A stretch of 64,000 nt of DNA from Halarcobacter sp. (lineage in GTDB: Bacteria > Campylobacterota > Campylobacteria > Campylobacterales > Arcobacteraceae), in contig NZ_OY781470.1 in NCBI RefSeq assembly GCF_963676935.1, positions 1,460,680-1,524,679 on the forward strand, read 5' to 3'. Shown here one piece after another: positions 1 through 9,674 of this stretch (position 1 is its first letter; each line of letters starts with the position of its first letter). The notes under the pieces are model-generated. The model made no database searches and was not told the origin of the DNA. It saw only the letters and a program-made list of their open reading frames with translations. Position numbers and translations under genes: made by a program.

Positions 1-72
1 TGCAGATTCAAATAATTCTTCAGCTTCCTCTAAGAACATCTCTCTATATTTAGATATATCAAAACCAGACAT
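1..72 (-). CDS. cheA: CheA chemotaxis histidine kinase, N-terminal fragment
   Basis: Only the first 24 codons lie in the window; the gene runs off the left edge. The start ATG is at 70-72 and the peptide begins MSGFDISKYREMF and continues with an acidic EEAEEL stretch. That is the usual opening of the Hpt (histidine phosphotransfer) domain of CheA, the kinase that passes phosphate from chemoreceptors to CheY. The call depends on this short peptide and on cheY lying immediately upstream on the same strand, with only 16 bases between them. Too short to confirm catalytic domains. Confidence 0.75.
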   Translation of the reverse strand, partial: MSGFDISKYREMFLEEAEELFESA

Positions 73-88
73 GATAACAACCTTTTCT

Positions 89-457
89 TTATCTACTTAA
101 TACTATGTTTACTGCTTTTAATAATTGTTCTGGAACAAATGGTTTTACAATCCAACCAGTTGCACCCGCAGCTTTACCTTTTGCTTTCATCTCATCACTT
201 CTCTCAGTAGTTAATACTAGAATAGGTCTACTCGCATATGTTGGTAATTTTCTCAACTCTCCAATAAGAGTTAGCCCATCCATATTTGGCATATTTACAT
301 CTGTTATAATTAAATCAAATGTAGTAGACTTAGCCTTTTCTAAACCATCAACTCCATCAATAGCTTCAGTTACATCGTTATAACCACCTTCGTTTAATGC
401 ATAATTCAACATATCTCTTAACATTGTTGAATCATCCACGATTAAAAGCTTAGCCAT
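89..457 (-). CDS. cheY: CheY-type single-domain response regulator
   Basis: The 122-residue protein is a stand-alone receiver domain. It has the acidic pair D8-D9, phosphoacceptor D53 in the strand IITDVNMP, T83-T84 and the conserved lysine K105 in VKPF, and no output domain. In chemotaxis, phospho-CheY binds the flagellar switch and changes rotation. The gene sits directly upstream of cheA on the same strand, which supports a chemotaxis role rather than a generic regulator. Length matches the family (about 120-130 residues). Confidence 0.9.
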   Translation of the reverse strand: MAKLLIVDDSTMLRDMLNYALNEGGYNDVTEAIDGVDGLEKAKSTTFDLIITDVNMPNMDGLTLIGELRKLPTYASRPILVLTTERSDEMKAKGKAAGATGWIVKPFVPEQLLKAVNIVLSR

Positions 458-511
458 AAAAAACCCCTTGTTTTTAATAAAAAAATATTATTTTAACTAT
501 ATTAACCAAAC

Positions 512-536
512 AAATATTAAATTAACTTTAATATTT
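512..536. repeat. AT-only inverted repeat at the pnp stop codon
   Basis: AAATATTAAA at 512-521 and TTTAATATTT at 527-536 are perfect 10-base inverted arms with a 5-base spacer. The right arm overlaps the pnp stop codon (535-537). Read on the minus strand it could end or protect pnp mRNA, but it has no GC pairs and no T-run follows, so a terminator role is weak. Confidence 0.35.
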
Positions 537-2715
537 AAATCCCATTTGAAGCCAATTCTATACGATCTTTTTTAACTTTAAGTACTTTAACTTCAATATT
601 ATCATCTACCTTTAAAACATCTTCAACTCTTTTTACTCTTTCTTTAGAAATTTTAGAGATATGTAATAAACCTTCCCCACCTTTTGGTAACTCTATAAAA
701 GCACCAAAATCAGCAATTCTTACAACTTTCCCAGTTAATACTTCATCTATTTCATATAATTTTTCAAAATCTATATTCTTTTTATTGTCTCTTCTTGAGT
801 TTGCATTATTTGAAATTGATTTAATATGTTCACAAGCATCTAATACATTTTGCTTATTTTCCCCACTAACTTTTACATTACCACTATCTCTATCTAAATC
901 GATAGAAACTGAGAATTTTTCAATAATTTCTTTAATAGTTGAACCAGCTTTTCCAATAACAACCATAATCTTACTTGGATCAATAGCAAATTGCTCAACC
1001 AATGGTAAAGCCTCACTTGGAACAATTTCAGCCGCAGCTTCTTCCATAATTCCTAATATATGCTCTCTTCCCTCTTTTGCTTGATATAAAGCTTCTTTTA
1101 AAACTGATAATTCAATTCCACCTAATTTTATATCCATTTGTAGAGCAGTAATCCCCTCTGTTGTTCCTGCAACTTTAAAATCCATATCACCATCATGATC
1201 TTCTAATCCCATAATATCAGTTAATACAGAATAATTATCACCTTCTACAACCATACCCATAGCTACACCAGCTACTAAATTAGAAATAGGAACACCAGCT
1301 GCTTTTAAAGCTAATGAACCTCCACAAACTGTTGCCATAGATGATGAACCATTTGATTCTAAAATCTCTGAAACTAATCTTACTGTTTCATCAAAATCTT
1401 TATCAATTGTTGATTCTAAAGCTTTTTTAGCTAAATTTCCATGTCCTAATTCTCTTCTTCCAACACCAAACATAGGTTTTGCTTCTCCAACAGAAAAACC
1501 AGGGAAATTATAATGAACCATAAAGTTTTCAGTTCTTGTAGATTTTTCAGTTAAAACCTCATACATCTGTCCATCTTTTGAACCAGCTAATGTACCAACA
1601 ACTAAAGCTTGTGTTTCACCTCTAGTAAATAAACAAGATGAGTGAGTAGAAGGTAAAATATTAGTATCTATTGTAATAGGTCTAACATCTTTTAAACCTC
1701 TTCCATCAGCTCTAACTTTATCATTTACAATCATAGCTCTTACTACATCTCTTTTTACTATAGAAACAGCTTCGTAGATAGTAGCAAACTCAATCTCATT
1801 TTCTGTACAAAATTCATCTTTAAATATTTTTTTGGCTAAATCTTTTAATTCTGTAGCTCTTTCACTTTTTGCTAATTTTTGTAAAGCAAATTTAATATCT
1901 TCAAAATATTTTTCTCTTACATAATCAATTACTTTTGTATCAATAGTAAATTCTACTAATTCTACATCTTTAATCTCTTTTGAAATTGATTCAAATCCAA
2001 TTTCATAAGTTTCATTTGATTCCTTTAATGCATTTTGTGCAATAGAGATTGCATTAACAAGTTCATCTTCTGTCATCTCATTTGTTTTATGTAATTTACT
2101 AAAAGCTTCAATATCTACTTCAATCATCTCTTCACTAGAGATTGATTTCATCTCAATCATTAATAATTCTTCTTTTGTACCTGCTATATATAAATCAAGT
2201 GTTGAGTCTTCAAGTTGCTCTGTAGTTGGATTAATAACATATTCACCTTCAATCCTACCAATTCTAACTCCAGATACTGATTTTTTAATTGGTAAATCAG
2301 AACTATATAATGCAGCACTTGCAGCATTTAAAGCTAAAACTTGTAAATCTACATTTTCATCAGCACTTAATACAATAACTGTTATTGTTGTAGGATACAC
2401 ATAACCTTTTGGAAATAATGGTCTTAAACTTCTATCTATAACTCTTGCTGTTAAAGTTTCAAAATCACTTGGTTTTGCTTCTCTTTTAATAAAACCACCA
2501 GGTAATTTTGCTGCAGCATAAGTTTTTTCTACATATTGAACAGTTAAAGGTGTAAAATCTTCTTCAACAGGATTGTCAAATTCACTTACTACAGTTGCTA
2601 ACACAACAGCATTTCCTAATTTTGCCAATACAGAACCATTAGCTTGTTTGGCTACTTTACCAAACTCAAATATCTCTTGTTTTCCATTTAATTCAAATTC
2701 ACATACCGTTGACAT
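535..2715 (-). CDS. pnp: Polyribonucleotide nucleotidyltransferase (PNPase)
   Basis: PNPase is a 3'-5' phosphorolytic exoribonuclease that degrades mRNA using phosphate and works as a trimer. The 726-residue protein has two RNase PH-like halves, with the active-site region GGSLALKAAGVPI and the conserved FRGETQ-like segment TRGETQALVVGTL in the second half. A KH domain (VIGKAGSTIKEI) and a C-terminal S1 domain (GKVVRIADFGAFIEL) follow. Length is normal for the family. A phosphoribosyltransferase-like gene lies 5 bases upstream, so pnp is probably the last gene of the lptD-led group. Confidence 0.97.
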   Translation of the reverse strand: MSTVCEFELNGKQEIFEFGKVAKQANGSVLAKLGNAVVLATVVSEFDNPVEEDFTPLTVQYVEKTYAAAKLPGGFIKREAKPSDFETLTARVIDRSLRPLFPKGYVYPTTITVIVLSADENVDLQVLALNAASAALYSSDLPIKKSVSGVRIGRIEGEYVINPTTEQLEDSTLDLYIAGTKEELLMIEMKSISSEEMIEVDIEAFSKLHKTNEMTEDELVNAISIAQNALKESNETYEIGFESISKEIKDVELVEFTIDTKVIDYVREKYFEDIKFALQKLAKSERATELKDLAKKIFKDEFCTENEIEFATIYEAVSIVKRDVVRAMIVNDKVRADGRGLKDVRPITIDTNILPSTHSSCLFTRGETQALVVGTLAGSKDGQMYEVLTEKSTRTENFMVHYNFPGFSVGEAKPMFGVGRRELGHGNLAKKALESTIDKDFDETVRLVSEILESNGSSSMATVCGGSLALKAAGVPISNLVAGVAMGMVVEGDNYSVLTDIMGLEDHDGDMDFKVAGTTEGITALQMDIKLGGIELSVLKEALYQAKEGREHILGIMEEAAAEIVPSEALPLVEQFAIDPSKIMVVIGKAGSTIKEIIEKFSVSIDLDRDSGNVKVSGENKQNVLDACEHIKSISNNANSRRDNKKNIDFEKLYEIDEVLTGKVVRIADFGAFIELPKGGEGLLHISKISKERVKRVEDVLKVDDNIEVKVLKVKKDRIELASNGI

Positions 2716-2720
2716 ATAAT

Positions 2721-3368
2721 TTATCCTTTATAATCTTTAATTTCTTCATAAGTTACTTCATCTAATTCATCATAATAAAAATCTATTGCTATAAAATGAT
2801 CTAAATTTTTTACATAATATAAATCATCTGCAATAGATTCAATAGTTTGAATACTTGCTGTTGGAAGTATTGGTATTGCTACTGAAACAGACTTTGCACC
2901 TAAATGTATTGCAGTTTTAATACAAGCCATCATTGTTAAACTAGTATTTAACCCCTCATCAACTAAAAGAACATTTTTATTTTCTAAATCTTCTAGTTTC
3001 TTACCTCTTCTAAATTTATTTACACAATTTGAAAGTTCATTGTCATATATATATCTAGATTTTGAAAATACAAAATCTAAACTTATATCAAATGCTTTTA
3101 CTAACTCTTCATGAATAACAACCTCTTCACTCTCTGTAACAATTGCAATTTCACACTCATCATTATTTGGTGAATATATTTTTCTTGAAAACATAATATC
3201 AAGTTTTGCATTTAATTCACTTGCAACAATTTTTGCTACAGGCAAACCATTATAGGAAGTAGATATAACTATCCACTCTTCTAATTTCATTTTATTTATG
3301 GGCAAGATATCTATAAGCCTATATGCCGCAACTTCTCTATTTTTAAAATAAATTTTATCAGGTGTCAT
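2721..3368 (-). CDS. Phosphoribosyltransferase-domain protein
   Basis: The 215-residue protein has a type I phosphoribosyltransferase fold signature: a hydrophobic strand and acidic residues in NVLLVDEGLNTSLT, which corresponds to the PRPP-binding loop (usually VDDxxxTGxT). The glycine of the TG pair is replaced by serine, so substrate binding may be altered. It sits 1 base downstream of lptD and 5 bases upstream of pnp, so it is co-transcribed with both. I cannot name its substrate; ComF-like and xanthine/hypoxanthine-type PRTases are alternatives. Confidence 0.7.
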   Translation of the reverse strand: MTPDKIYFKNREVAAYRLIDILPINKMKLEEWIVISTSYNGLPVAKIVASELNAKLDIMFSRKIYSPNNDECEIAIVTESEEVVIHEELVKAFDISLDFVFSKSRYIYDNELSNCVNKFRRGKKLEDLENKNVLLVDEGLNTSLTMMACIKTAIHLGAKSVSVAIPILPTASIQTIESIADDLYYVKNLDHFIAIDFYYDELDEVTYEEIKDYKG

Positions 3369-3369
3369 T

Positions 3370-5478
3370 TTAACTACCCACCTTCTTATTTTCTTCTTCT
3401 TTAATTTTATACTCTTGTTTTATTCCACCTAAAGGTTTTAAAAATAATTCAATATATAAAATATCTTGGGTCCTTGAATCACTAAAGTTACTTGATGTAG
3501 CAACAACTGCTCTTTCATAATTTAAATCTAAGTCCCAACAACTATCTGCAATAGAGAACTTTATACCCTGTTTTGTTCTAACATTCTCTTCAATATTATA
3601 ATTTGTGTAATACGATAATTTATATTGATCTGAAAAAGTATATCTAGCTGTCAATGAATATGATTCTAAATTTTCTTTTCCAGAATTTTCAGTTTCTTTA
3701 GACATATAATAACCTAGTTTTAAATATACATTATCATATGTTAATGAAAAATTTGAGGAGCTTTCAATTATTTTTTTATCTTGATGATTATATAATAATT
3801 TATTACTAATTGCACCTAAAAAATAATTATAAGTAATTTCATTTTCAATATTTTCTAATTTAAAATCATTAAAATTATCATAAATTAAGGACTGTGTTAA
3901 TTTATGATTAATAATTTGTTTATTATTTTCTTTATCATATAAAGATTGATTTATACCAAACTCTATAGTATCATCACTTTGATTAATAGGAAAAGGACTT
4001 AATACTCTATCATTATTTGTAATTGTATATAAATCACCTTTTTCACTAATTTTATGAACATGATTATAATCAGCAAATAAGTTAACTGTATGTATATAAT
4101 TCTCATATGGTTTAACTAAATCAGAATTAAGTGAAACTGTAGTTTTAGATTCAGAATAAATACCATCTTCATAATCAGTTTTTCCATTAGAATAGATAAA
4201 TTTATTAAAGTTAAATTCTTGTTTTAAAATTAATTTCAAATAATCATCAAATAAAGAATATGAATAAGATAAAGGAACACTCAACTCATACTGTTCAGCA
4301 TTTATCTCTTCATTTCTTTTATGATTAGTGTACTTTAAATCTGTTGAAACTAATAACTTATCTAAGAATAATGGCCTTGTATAGGTATGAGCTTGAAGTT
4401 TTGGTAATTCTTGAAGAGTATTTCCATTTGAAGTTTTAGATGTATCAATATAGTATCTAAAATAAGAACCCAAAAAATAGCTAGGAGTATTATAAATATA
4501 ATTTATTTTTGATTCAACTTTTTGAACTACAGAATCATCTTCAGTATTACTCTCTAAAACATCATATTCAATATCATTTAAATAATTTATGTCTACATAT
4601 AATCCATCTGAATATCCCAATTTATTTGGTGCTAATATATTATTTCTAACATAATTTAAACCAACACCATAATGACTCTGATTAGTTAAAGCATTTTCTT
4701 TTTGATAATCTTCATATTCTTTAAAATAACCCGCACTAAGTTTTAACATCGAATTAATTGAATCTGCATATCTAAAATAACCAAATATACCCCTACCTCT
4801 TTTAAACCTATAATCTGGTATAAATTCAAAATCATAATTATCAGCTGGAGCTACATATATTGGCTGAGAGTAAAAACCACCTTCACTTTTTGAATATCCA
4901 AATGTAGGATATAGCAAACCTGTTCTTCTTCTTGTATCTGTTGAAAAACCTAAATAAGGAGAATAAACTAAAGGTATCTCTTTTAAGTAGATTCTTGGAT
5001 TATAAATATTTATCCATTTATCTTTAGTATCATAATCTGCACTACTAAATCTAATACTCCAATCAGGATCAACACAATCGCAACTTGATAAAGTTGCTTC
5101 TTCTAAAAAAATTGTATCATTCTTTTTTTCAGAATCTTTTGAACTAATCCATATAGAGTTTGATTCTTCAAAATATAAACTTGGTTTTTGATACATATCA
5201 TCCGTGTTTATATCTAAGAAAGTATAATTACTTTTTGTTTGAACATTATTATTTTTTAATACAATAACATCGTCAAATAACTCAAAAGTTCCTTTATTTT
5301 TATCATAAATTGCTTTTTTTGCAGTTATATAATAAGAAGGTGAAAAAGCAACAACATTTCCTGTAGCAATAACAATATCATTTTTTGTCACTAAATTATT
5401 TGCTAATATTTGAAACTTTTCTTGTTGGGCATGTAATGAAACAGTGAGTATTATTGTTGCAATTATTTTTTTAAGCAT
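3370..5478 (-). CDS. lptD: LPS-assembly outer membrane protein LptD
   Basis: LptD forms the outer-membrane barrel that, with the lipoprotein LptE, inserts lipopolysaccharide into the outer leaflet. The 702-residue protein has a signal peptide (MLKKIIATIILTVSLHA, cleavage after A17), an OstA-like periplasmic beta-jellyroll domain (about residues 25-130, YDKNKGTFELFDDV), then a long barrel region rich in alternating Tyr, Asn and Asp. Two cysteines (CDC around residue 130) may take part in the disulfides typical of LptD. The start ATG overlaps the end of the RDD gene by 8 bases, which indicates translational coupling. Confidence 0.92.
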   Translation of the reverse strand: MLKKIIATIILTVSLHAQQEKFQILANNLVTKNDIVIATGNVVAFSPSYYITAKKAIYDKNKGTFELFDDVIVLKNNNVQTKSNYTFLDINTDDMYQKPSLYFEESNSIWISSKDSEKKNDTIFLEEATLSSCDCVDPDWSIRFSSADYDTKDKWINIYNPRIYLKEIPLVYSPYLGFSTDTRRRTGLLYPTFGYSKSEGGFYSQPIYVAPADNYDFEFIPDYRFKRGRGIFGYFRYADSINSMLKLSAGYFKEYEDYQKENALTNQSHYGVGLNYVRNNILAPNKLGYSDGLYVDINYLNDIEYDVLESNTEDDSVVQKVESKINYIYNTPSYFLGSYFRYYIDTSKTSNGNTLQELPKLQAHTYTRPLFLDKLLVSTDLKYTNHKRNEEINAEQYELSVPLSYSYSLFDDYLKLILKQEFNFNKFIYSNGKTDYEDGIYSESKTTVSLNSDLVKPYENYIHTVNLFADYNHVHKISEKGDLYTITNNDRVLSPFPINQSDDTIEFGINQSLYDKENNKQIINHKLTQSLIYDNFNDFKLENIENEITYNYFLGAISNKLLYNHQDKKIIESSSNFSLTYDNVYLKLGYYMSKETENSGKENLESYSLTARYTFSDQYKLSYYTNYNIEENVRTKQGIKFSIADSCWDLDLNYERAVVATSSNFSDSRTQDILYIELFLKPLGGIKQEYKIKEEENKKVGS

Positions 5479-5899
5479 TAACTACTAATGTCCTTCCTGT
5501 TTTATCATGAAATGCTTGTCTACCTTCTGTAAAAAAAGCAAAAATAAAACCAATATAAACAAAATACTCACTTGCTATTCTTGATATTGACCTAATTATT
5601 GATGAGCTTAATGAAACTCTACCAAAATTATAATAATCAATTACTCTAATTTTTAGAACTAATTTTCCAATTGTTGCTCCATAATACCATACAAAAAAAC
5701 TTTGATAAATAAATTTTACAAAAAATACAGGGAAAATTAAACTTGCCAATACATTTGCTAATTGTTCTTCATTAGCAATGCTTGTAACTAAAGAATCCCA
5801 GAAGATAAAATAAACTAAAATTGTTATAATTAATTCGTCTATTAAAAATGCAAAAATACGTTTTGTTATTGAAGCTAATTCAAGATTTTCGTTATTCAT
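5471..5899 (-). CDS. RDD family membrane protein
   Basis: The 142-residue protein has three or four hydrophobic segments and the RDD signature: an arginine in the first segment (KRIFAFLIDELIITIL) followed by paired acidic residues, and the GATIGKLVLKIRVID motif in the middle. RDD proteins are small inner-membrane proteins of mostly unknown function; some are Na+/H+ antiporters. It lies between purD (16 bases upstream) and lptD (8-base overlap), so it belongs to the same transcript. No further role can be read from the sequence. Confidence 0.85.
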   Translation of the reverse strand: MNNENLELASITKRIFAFLIDELIITILVYFIFWDSLVTSIANEEQLANVLASLIFPVFFVKFIYQSFFVWYYGATIGKLVLKIRVIDYYNFGRVSLSSSIIRSISRIASEYFVYIGFIFAFFTEGRQAFHDKTGRTLVVNA

Positions 5900-5915
5900 A
5901 TTTTAATTAATTCTT

Positions 5916-7184
5916 CTATTTTAAAGCTTGATATGCAATATCAGTTCTACATTTTTTACCAGCAAAATGTACTTGACCACATAACTTATAAGCTCTATCT
6001 CTAGCTTCTTTTATCGATGTTCCAAATCCTACACATAATAAAACTCTTCCACCAGTTGCAAAAAGTTTATCATCCTCTTTTGCAACACCAGCATATGAAA
6101 TATGTGTATTATTTGAAATCTCTTCATCTACAATTTCATCTACAATTATTTCTGCTGGTTCTGAAGAACCATAAGGATAATTTGCACTTGCCATAACAAC
6201 AGCAACACCAAATTCATTTTTAATTTTGATATCTAATTTATCTAATTGTTTTGTAGCACCTTTATAAAATAATTCAGAAACAGGAGTTTCCAATAAAGGC
6301 ATTAAGATTTCACACTCTGGATCACCAAATCTTACATTATATTCTAAAATAATTGGTTCACCTTTTACAACCATTACACCTATAAACAACACACCTTCAA
6401 AGGGAGCCCCTTCTTTTTTCATGCCGTCTAAAGTTGGTTTAATAACTCTTTCTTCAACTTTTTTATAAATATCATCATTTACCAAAGGTGTTGGAGCATA
6501 TGCCCCCATACCACCAGTATTTGGTCCAGTATCACCATCCCCTACTCTTTTATGATCTTGAGCAGCAGGAAGTACCTTATAATTTTCACCATCACAAATG
6601 GCAAAAATCGATAATTCATACCCATCTAAATACTCTTCAACAACTATAGAAGTTCCAGCATCACCAAAAGATTCTCCACTTAGCATTTGCGTAGCTGCTT
6701 CTTTTGCTTCACCTTTTGTTTGAGCAATAATTACACCTTTTCCTGCACATAAACCATCAGCCTTTACAACTATTGGTTCACTCATTGTATCAATAAAATC
6801 ATGAGCTTCTTTTTCATTTGTAGTTTCGATAAACGCTGCTGTTGGTATATTATATTTTTTTAATATATTTTTCATATAAACTTTTGAACCTTCTAGTTGT
6901 GCAGCTTTTGCACTAGGTCCAAAAATAGTTAAATCATTTGATTTAAAAATATCAACAACACCATCTACTAAAGGAGCTTCAGGTCCTACAATTGTTAAGT
7001 CTATATTATTTTCTTTTGCCCAATTTGCTAATTCATTATAATCTTTTATATTAATATTTGTACCTAAATTGTCAGTTGCACCATTTCCAGGCATAAAAAA
7101 GATATTATGATTCTCTTCTTCTTTTGATATAGCTAACCCTATTGAGTATTCTCTTCCACCACTACCAAGTATTAAAATGTTCAC
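5916..7184 (-). CDS. purD: Phosphoribosylamine-glycine ligase (GARS)
   Basis: PurD joins 5-phosphoribosylamine and glycine using ATP, the second step of purine synthesis. The 422-residue protein begins with the dinucleotide-like loop [12 protein letters not shown], followed by an ATP-grasp domain ([21 protein letters not shown] for metal binding) and the C-terminal domain ending in [10 protein letters not shown]. The start is GTG at 7182-7184, preceded by AAGGA eight bases upstream. A 6S RNA candidate lies 21 bases before the start, a linkage known in Campylobacterota. Confidence 0.96.
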   Translation of the reverse strand: MNILILGSGGREYSIGLAISKEEENHNIFFMPGNGATDNLGTNINIKDYNELANWAKENNIDLTIVGPEAPLVDGVVDIFKSNDLTIFGPSAKAAQLEGSKVYMKNILKKYNIPTAAFIETTNEKEAHDFIDTMSEPIVVKADGLCAGKGVIIAQTKGEAKEAATQMLSGESFGDAGTSIVVEEYLDGYELSIFAICDGENYKVLPAAQDHKRVGDGDTGPNTGGMGAYAPTPLVNDDIYKKVEERVIKPTLDGMKKEGAPFEGVLFIGVMVVKGEPIILEYNVRFGDPECEILMPLLETPVSELFYKGATKQLDKLDIKIKNEFGVAVVMASANYPYGSSEPAEIIVDEIVDEEISNNTHISYAGVAKEDDKLFATGGRVLLCVGFGTSIKEARDRAYKLCGQVHFAGKKCRTDIAYQALK

Positions 7185-7204
7185 AGATTTTCCTTAAAAA
7201 AAGT

Positions 7205-7396
7205 AATAAAAAATATATATCCAAGTAGTCGTTAACCATCAAATGGCCCTAAAAGCCAACGTTAGCAGGTAAGAACTATGTATTAGGAGCTGAAATACTA
7301 AAAGTAAACGCTACACACCACATAACTTACAATTACCCACAAAATTAAAGTATCGGACCCTCAACAATGGAAATCCCGTGCTACTTAGATATATAT
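7205..7396 (-). ncRNA. ssrS: Candidate 6S RNA (purD-associated)
   Basis: This roughly 190-base non-coding stretch folds on the minus strand as one long imperfect rod. The ends pair over 16 bases (7381-7396 with 7213-7228, one G-U). A small side hairpin (GGCCAT/ATGGTT) sits in the 3' half of a central open region. The apical stem is formed by GGTAA..TATGT with ACATA..TTACC, and a T-run at 7207-7212 ends the transcript. A closing stem, a central bubble with a 3'-side hairpin and an apical stem of this size are the hallmark of 6S RNA, which binds sigma70-RNA polymerase. A conserved RNA upstream of purD is known in this phylum. No covariance search could be run. Confidence 0.7.
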
Positions 7397-7426
7397 TATT
7401 TTAACTAATTATCTTTAAATTAAACA

Positions 7427-8062
7427 TTAAAAACTATCCAGCATTGCAAGTTTTATACACTCTTCAATGGAAGTTTTATTACTAATCTTAAAATCTACAT
7501 AATCTGGTAAATATTTAGCTGTTGTTTTCCCAATTACAATCGCTTTAAAACTTTTATCCCAAGTATAAATTTTAAAAAAACATTCTATACTAGAAGGAGA
7601 AGTAAATATGATAGAAGAGTTTTTTTCTATTTTTTCTTTTATATTATCATTACAAACAGTTTTATAGGTAGTTAATTCATCAATATTTATATTAGCATTT
7701 TTTAAAGTTTCAACTAAATTTGATACTACTTTTAAAGCTCTAATATATAAAACTTTTTTATCTTTTAATAAAGGTATTAATTCTTTAGCAAAATCATTGC
7801 CATGTCCACTTTGACCAATAAATTTAACATTTCCACCCTCTTTATTAATAATTTTTGCAGTTTTTTCTGCAATAGCATAAGAGGGAATATTTTTCCAATC
7901 ATTATTAAAAGAATTTAAAGAGTAAACACCATTTTTTGAAGTAAAAACTAAAGCATCATATTTTTTTAAATCTATATAAGATTTAATATATTCTATTTTA
8001 AAGATCTCAATATTTTGAACATCTTCATGTTTTTGATTACTAAGTAGATATATCTTTGCCAT
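7427..8062 (-). CDS. hemD: Uroporphyrinogen-III synthase
   Basis: HemD closes hydroxymethylbilane to uroporphyrinogen III with inversion of ring D, on the path to heme. The 211-residue protein shows the weakly conserved HemD pattern: DALVFTSKNGVYSL near residue 40, the SSIIFTSPSSIECFF segment around 150, and IVIGKTTAKYL near 175. Length fits (210-260). It ends the unit that starts with the SulP gene 2 bases upstream. Sequence conservation in this family is low, but the TSxNG and TSPS motifs are clear. Confidence 0.85.
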   Translation of the reverse strand: MAKIYLLSNQKHEDVQNIEIFKIEYIKSYIDLKKYDALVFTSKNGVYSLNSFNNDWKNIPSYAIAEKTAKIINKEGGNVKFIGQSGHGNDFAKELIPLLKDKKVLYIRALKVVSNLVETLKNANINIDELTTYKTVCNDNIKEKIEKNSSIIFTSPSSIECFFKIYTWDKSFKAIVIGKTTAKYLPDYVDFKISNKTSIEECIKLAMLDSF

Positions 8063-8064
8063 TC

Positions 8065-9651
8065 TTATCTTTCATATTCATTTTTTTGTATAGAATTTAC
8101 TGCATCATCAATATTACTAAATATTTTACTATTACTAAAAATATTATTACTATCAACTTTTAATACTTTTCTTTTTTGAGAATGTTTTAATAAAAGAACA
8201 ACTTCAATATCATTGTTTTTTAATTTATTTATAATCTCTTCAATCATAAATATTGCAGAAATATCTAAAAAATGAACTTTTAAACAGTTTAATATTACAA
8301 ATTTTGTTTGGGGTTTTATTTTATCAATTTTTCTATCTAATATAGATGCGGTACCAAAAAAAAGTGAACCGTCAATTTCTAAAATCTCAATATCTCTATT
8401 ATCTAAATTTATATCAAAATCAAATTTTTTATTTACATGAGATGTTTGCATTCTTGTTCTTTTTGAGACTTTATAAACTGCAACAATTGAAGCAAAAGTG
8501 ATTCCAACTCCAACAGCCATAATTAAATCAACAAATATAGTAAGTAAAAATACAGTAAGCATTATAAGTAAGTCAACTCTTGATACTTTATTTATAATCT
8601 TTAGAAATTTATAATCCAATATATCAAAACCTACTTTTATTAAAATACCTGATAAAACAGATAAAGGTATTTTTGATGCAAGTGGAGCTAAAAAGAGTAC
8701 AATAACTAACAAAGTTAAAGCATGAAATATACCTGAAAGTCTAGTTTTCCCACCACTTTTTATATTTATTACTGTTCTCATAGTTGCACCTGCTCCTGGT
8801 ATTGCACCAACCAATGAGCATAAACTGTTACCAATTCCTTGTGCGATCAATTCTTGATTTGGTTTGTGATTAGTTTTAGTCATAGAATCTGCTACTAATG
8901 AAGTAAGTAGTGTATCTATTGAACCTAATAGTGCTAAGGTAATAGCTAAAGTAATAATACTGTTCAAATGTAATAATTCAAAACTTGTTGGTATTTTAAA
9001 ATCGGGTAAGCCCATAGGAATCTCACCTATAGTTGGAACATTATATTTCATAGATATTGCAAAATATGTAACAACTACTAATGCAATTAAGGCAGAAGGG
9101 ATATATTTACTTATAGATTTAGGTGTAAAAAACATTATAATCAAAGTAATTGTTGCTAATACAATTGAATCGCTACTCGCTAATTTAAAACTATTAGGAA
9201 TCTCTACAATAGTCCTAATCACAGAACCATATGAATCTACACCAATAAATGGATTTATTTGCAAAATTATAATAATTACGCCAATTCCACACATAAATCC
9301 AGAAATTACAGGATAAGGAATATACTTTATCCACTTTCCAATTTTTATAACTCCAAAAGAGATTTGTATAATTCCAGCTAAGAAAATTACAGTTATAACT
9401 GATTCAAAATCGTTTTGAAAGGTTGCTATAGCAGTTGCTGTAACAACTGTCATTGGTCCTGTTGGACCTGAAATTTGAGTTGAAGTGCCTCCAAAAAGAG
9501 ATGCAAAAAAACCTAAAATAATGGCGCCGTAAAGTCCAGCAGTTGCCCCTGCTCCACTTGCTACTCCAAATGCAAGAGCTAAAGGTAAAGCAACAACAGC
9601 AGCTGTTACTCCACCAAAAAAATCATTTTTAATACTATTTATACTTATCAA
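8065..9651 (-). CDS. SulP family anion transporter with STAS domain
   Basis: The 528-residue protein has about 10-12 membrane segments (residues 10-400) with the SulP signature GPTGPMTVV and a conserved AGAGATMRT loop. A cytoplasmic STAS domain follows (about residues 415-520). SulP proteins carry sulfate, bicarbonate or dicarboxylates; no partner such as carbonic anhydrase is adjacent, so the substrate is open. The start is TTG at 9649-9651, with AAGGAGG nine bases upstream. A second SulP gene lies at 30418-31962. Confidence 0.9.
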   Translation of the reverse strand: MISINSIKNDFFGGVTAAVVALPLALAFGVASGAGATAGLYGAIILGFFASLFGGTSTQISGPTGPMTVVTATAIATFQNDFESVITVIFLAGIIQISFGVIKIGKWIKYIPYPVISGFMCGIGVIIIILQINPFIGVDSYGSVIRTIVEIPNSFKLASSDSIVLATITLIIMFFTPKSISKYIPSALIALVVVTYFAISMKYNVPTIGEIPMGLPDFKIPTSFELLHLNSIITLAITLALLGSIDTLLTSLVADSMTKTNHKPNQELIAQGIGNSLCSLVGAIPGAGATMRTVINIKSGGKTRLSGIFHALTLLVIVLFLAPLASKIPLSVLSGILIKVGFDILDYKFLKIINKVSRVDLLIMLTVFLLTIFVDLIMAVGVGITFASIVAVYKVSKRTRMQTSHVNKKFDFDINLDNRDIEILEIDGSLFFGTASILDRKIDKIKPQTKFVILNCLKVHFLDISAIFMIEEIINKLKNNDIEVVLLLKHSQKRKVLKVDSNNIFSNSKIFSNIDDAVNSIQKNEYER

Positions 9652-9674
9652 GGAATAAATCCTCCTTAAAAAAA

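Noticed and set aside
512-536. AT-only hairpin as pnp terminator
   Set aside because: No GC pair and no T-run after it; recorded only as an inverted repeat.
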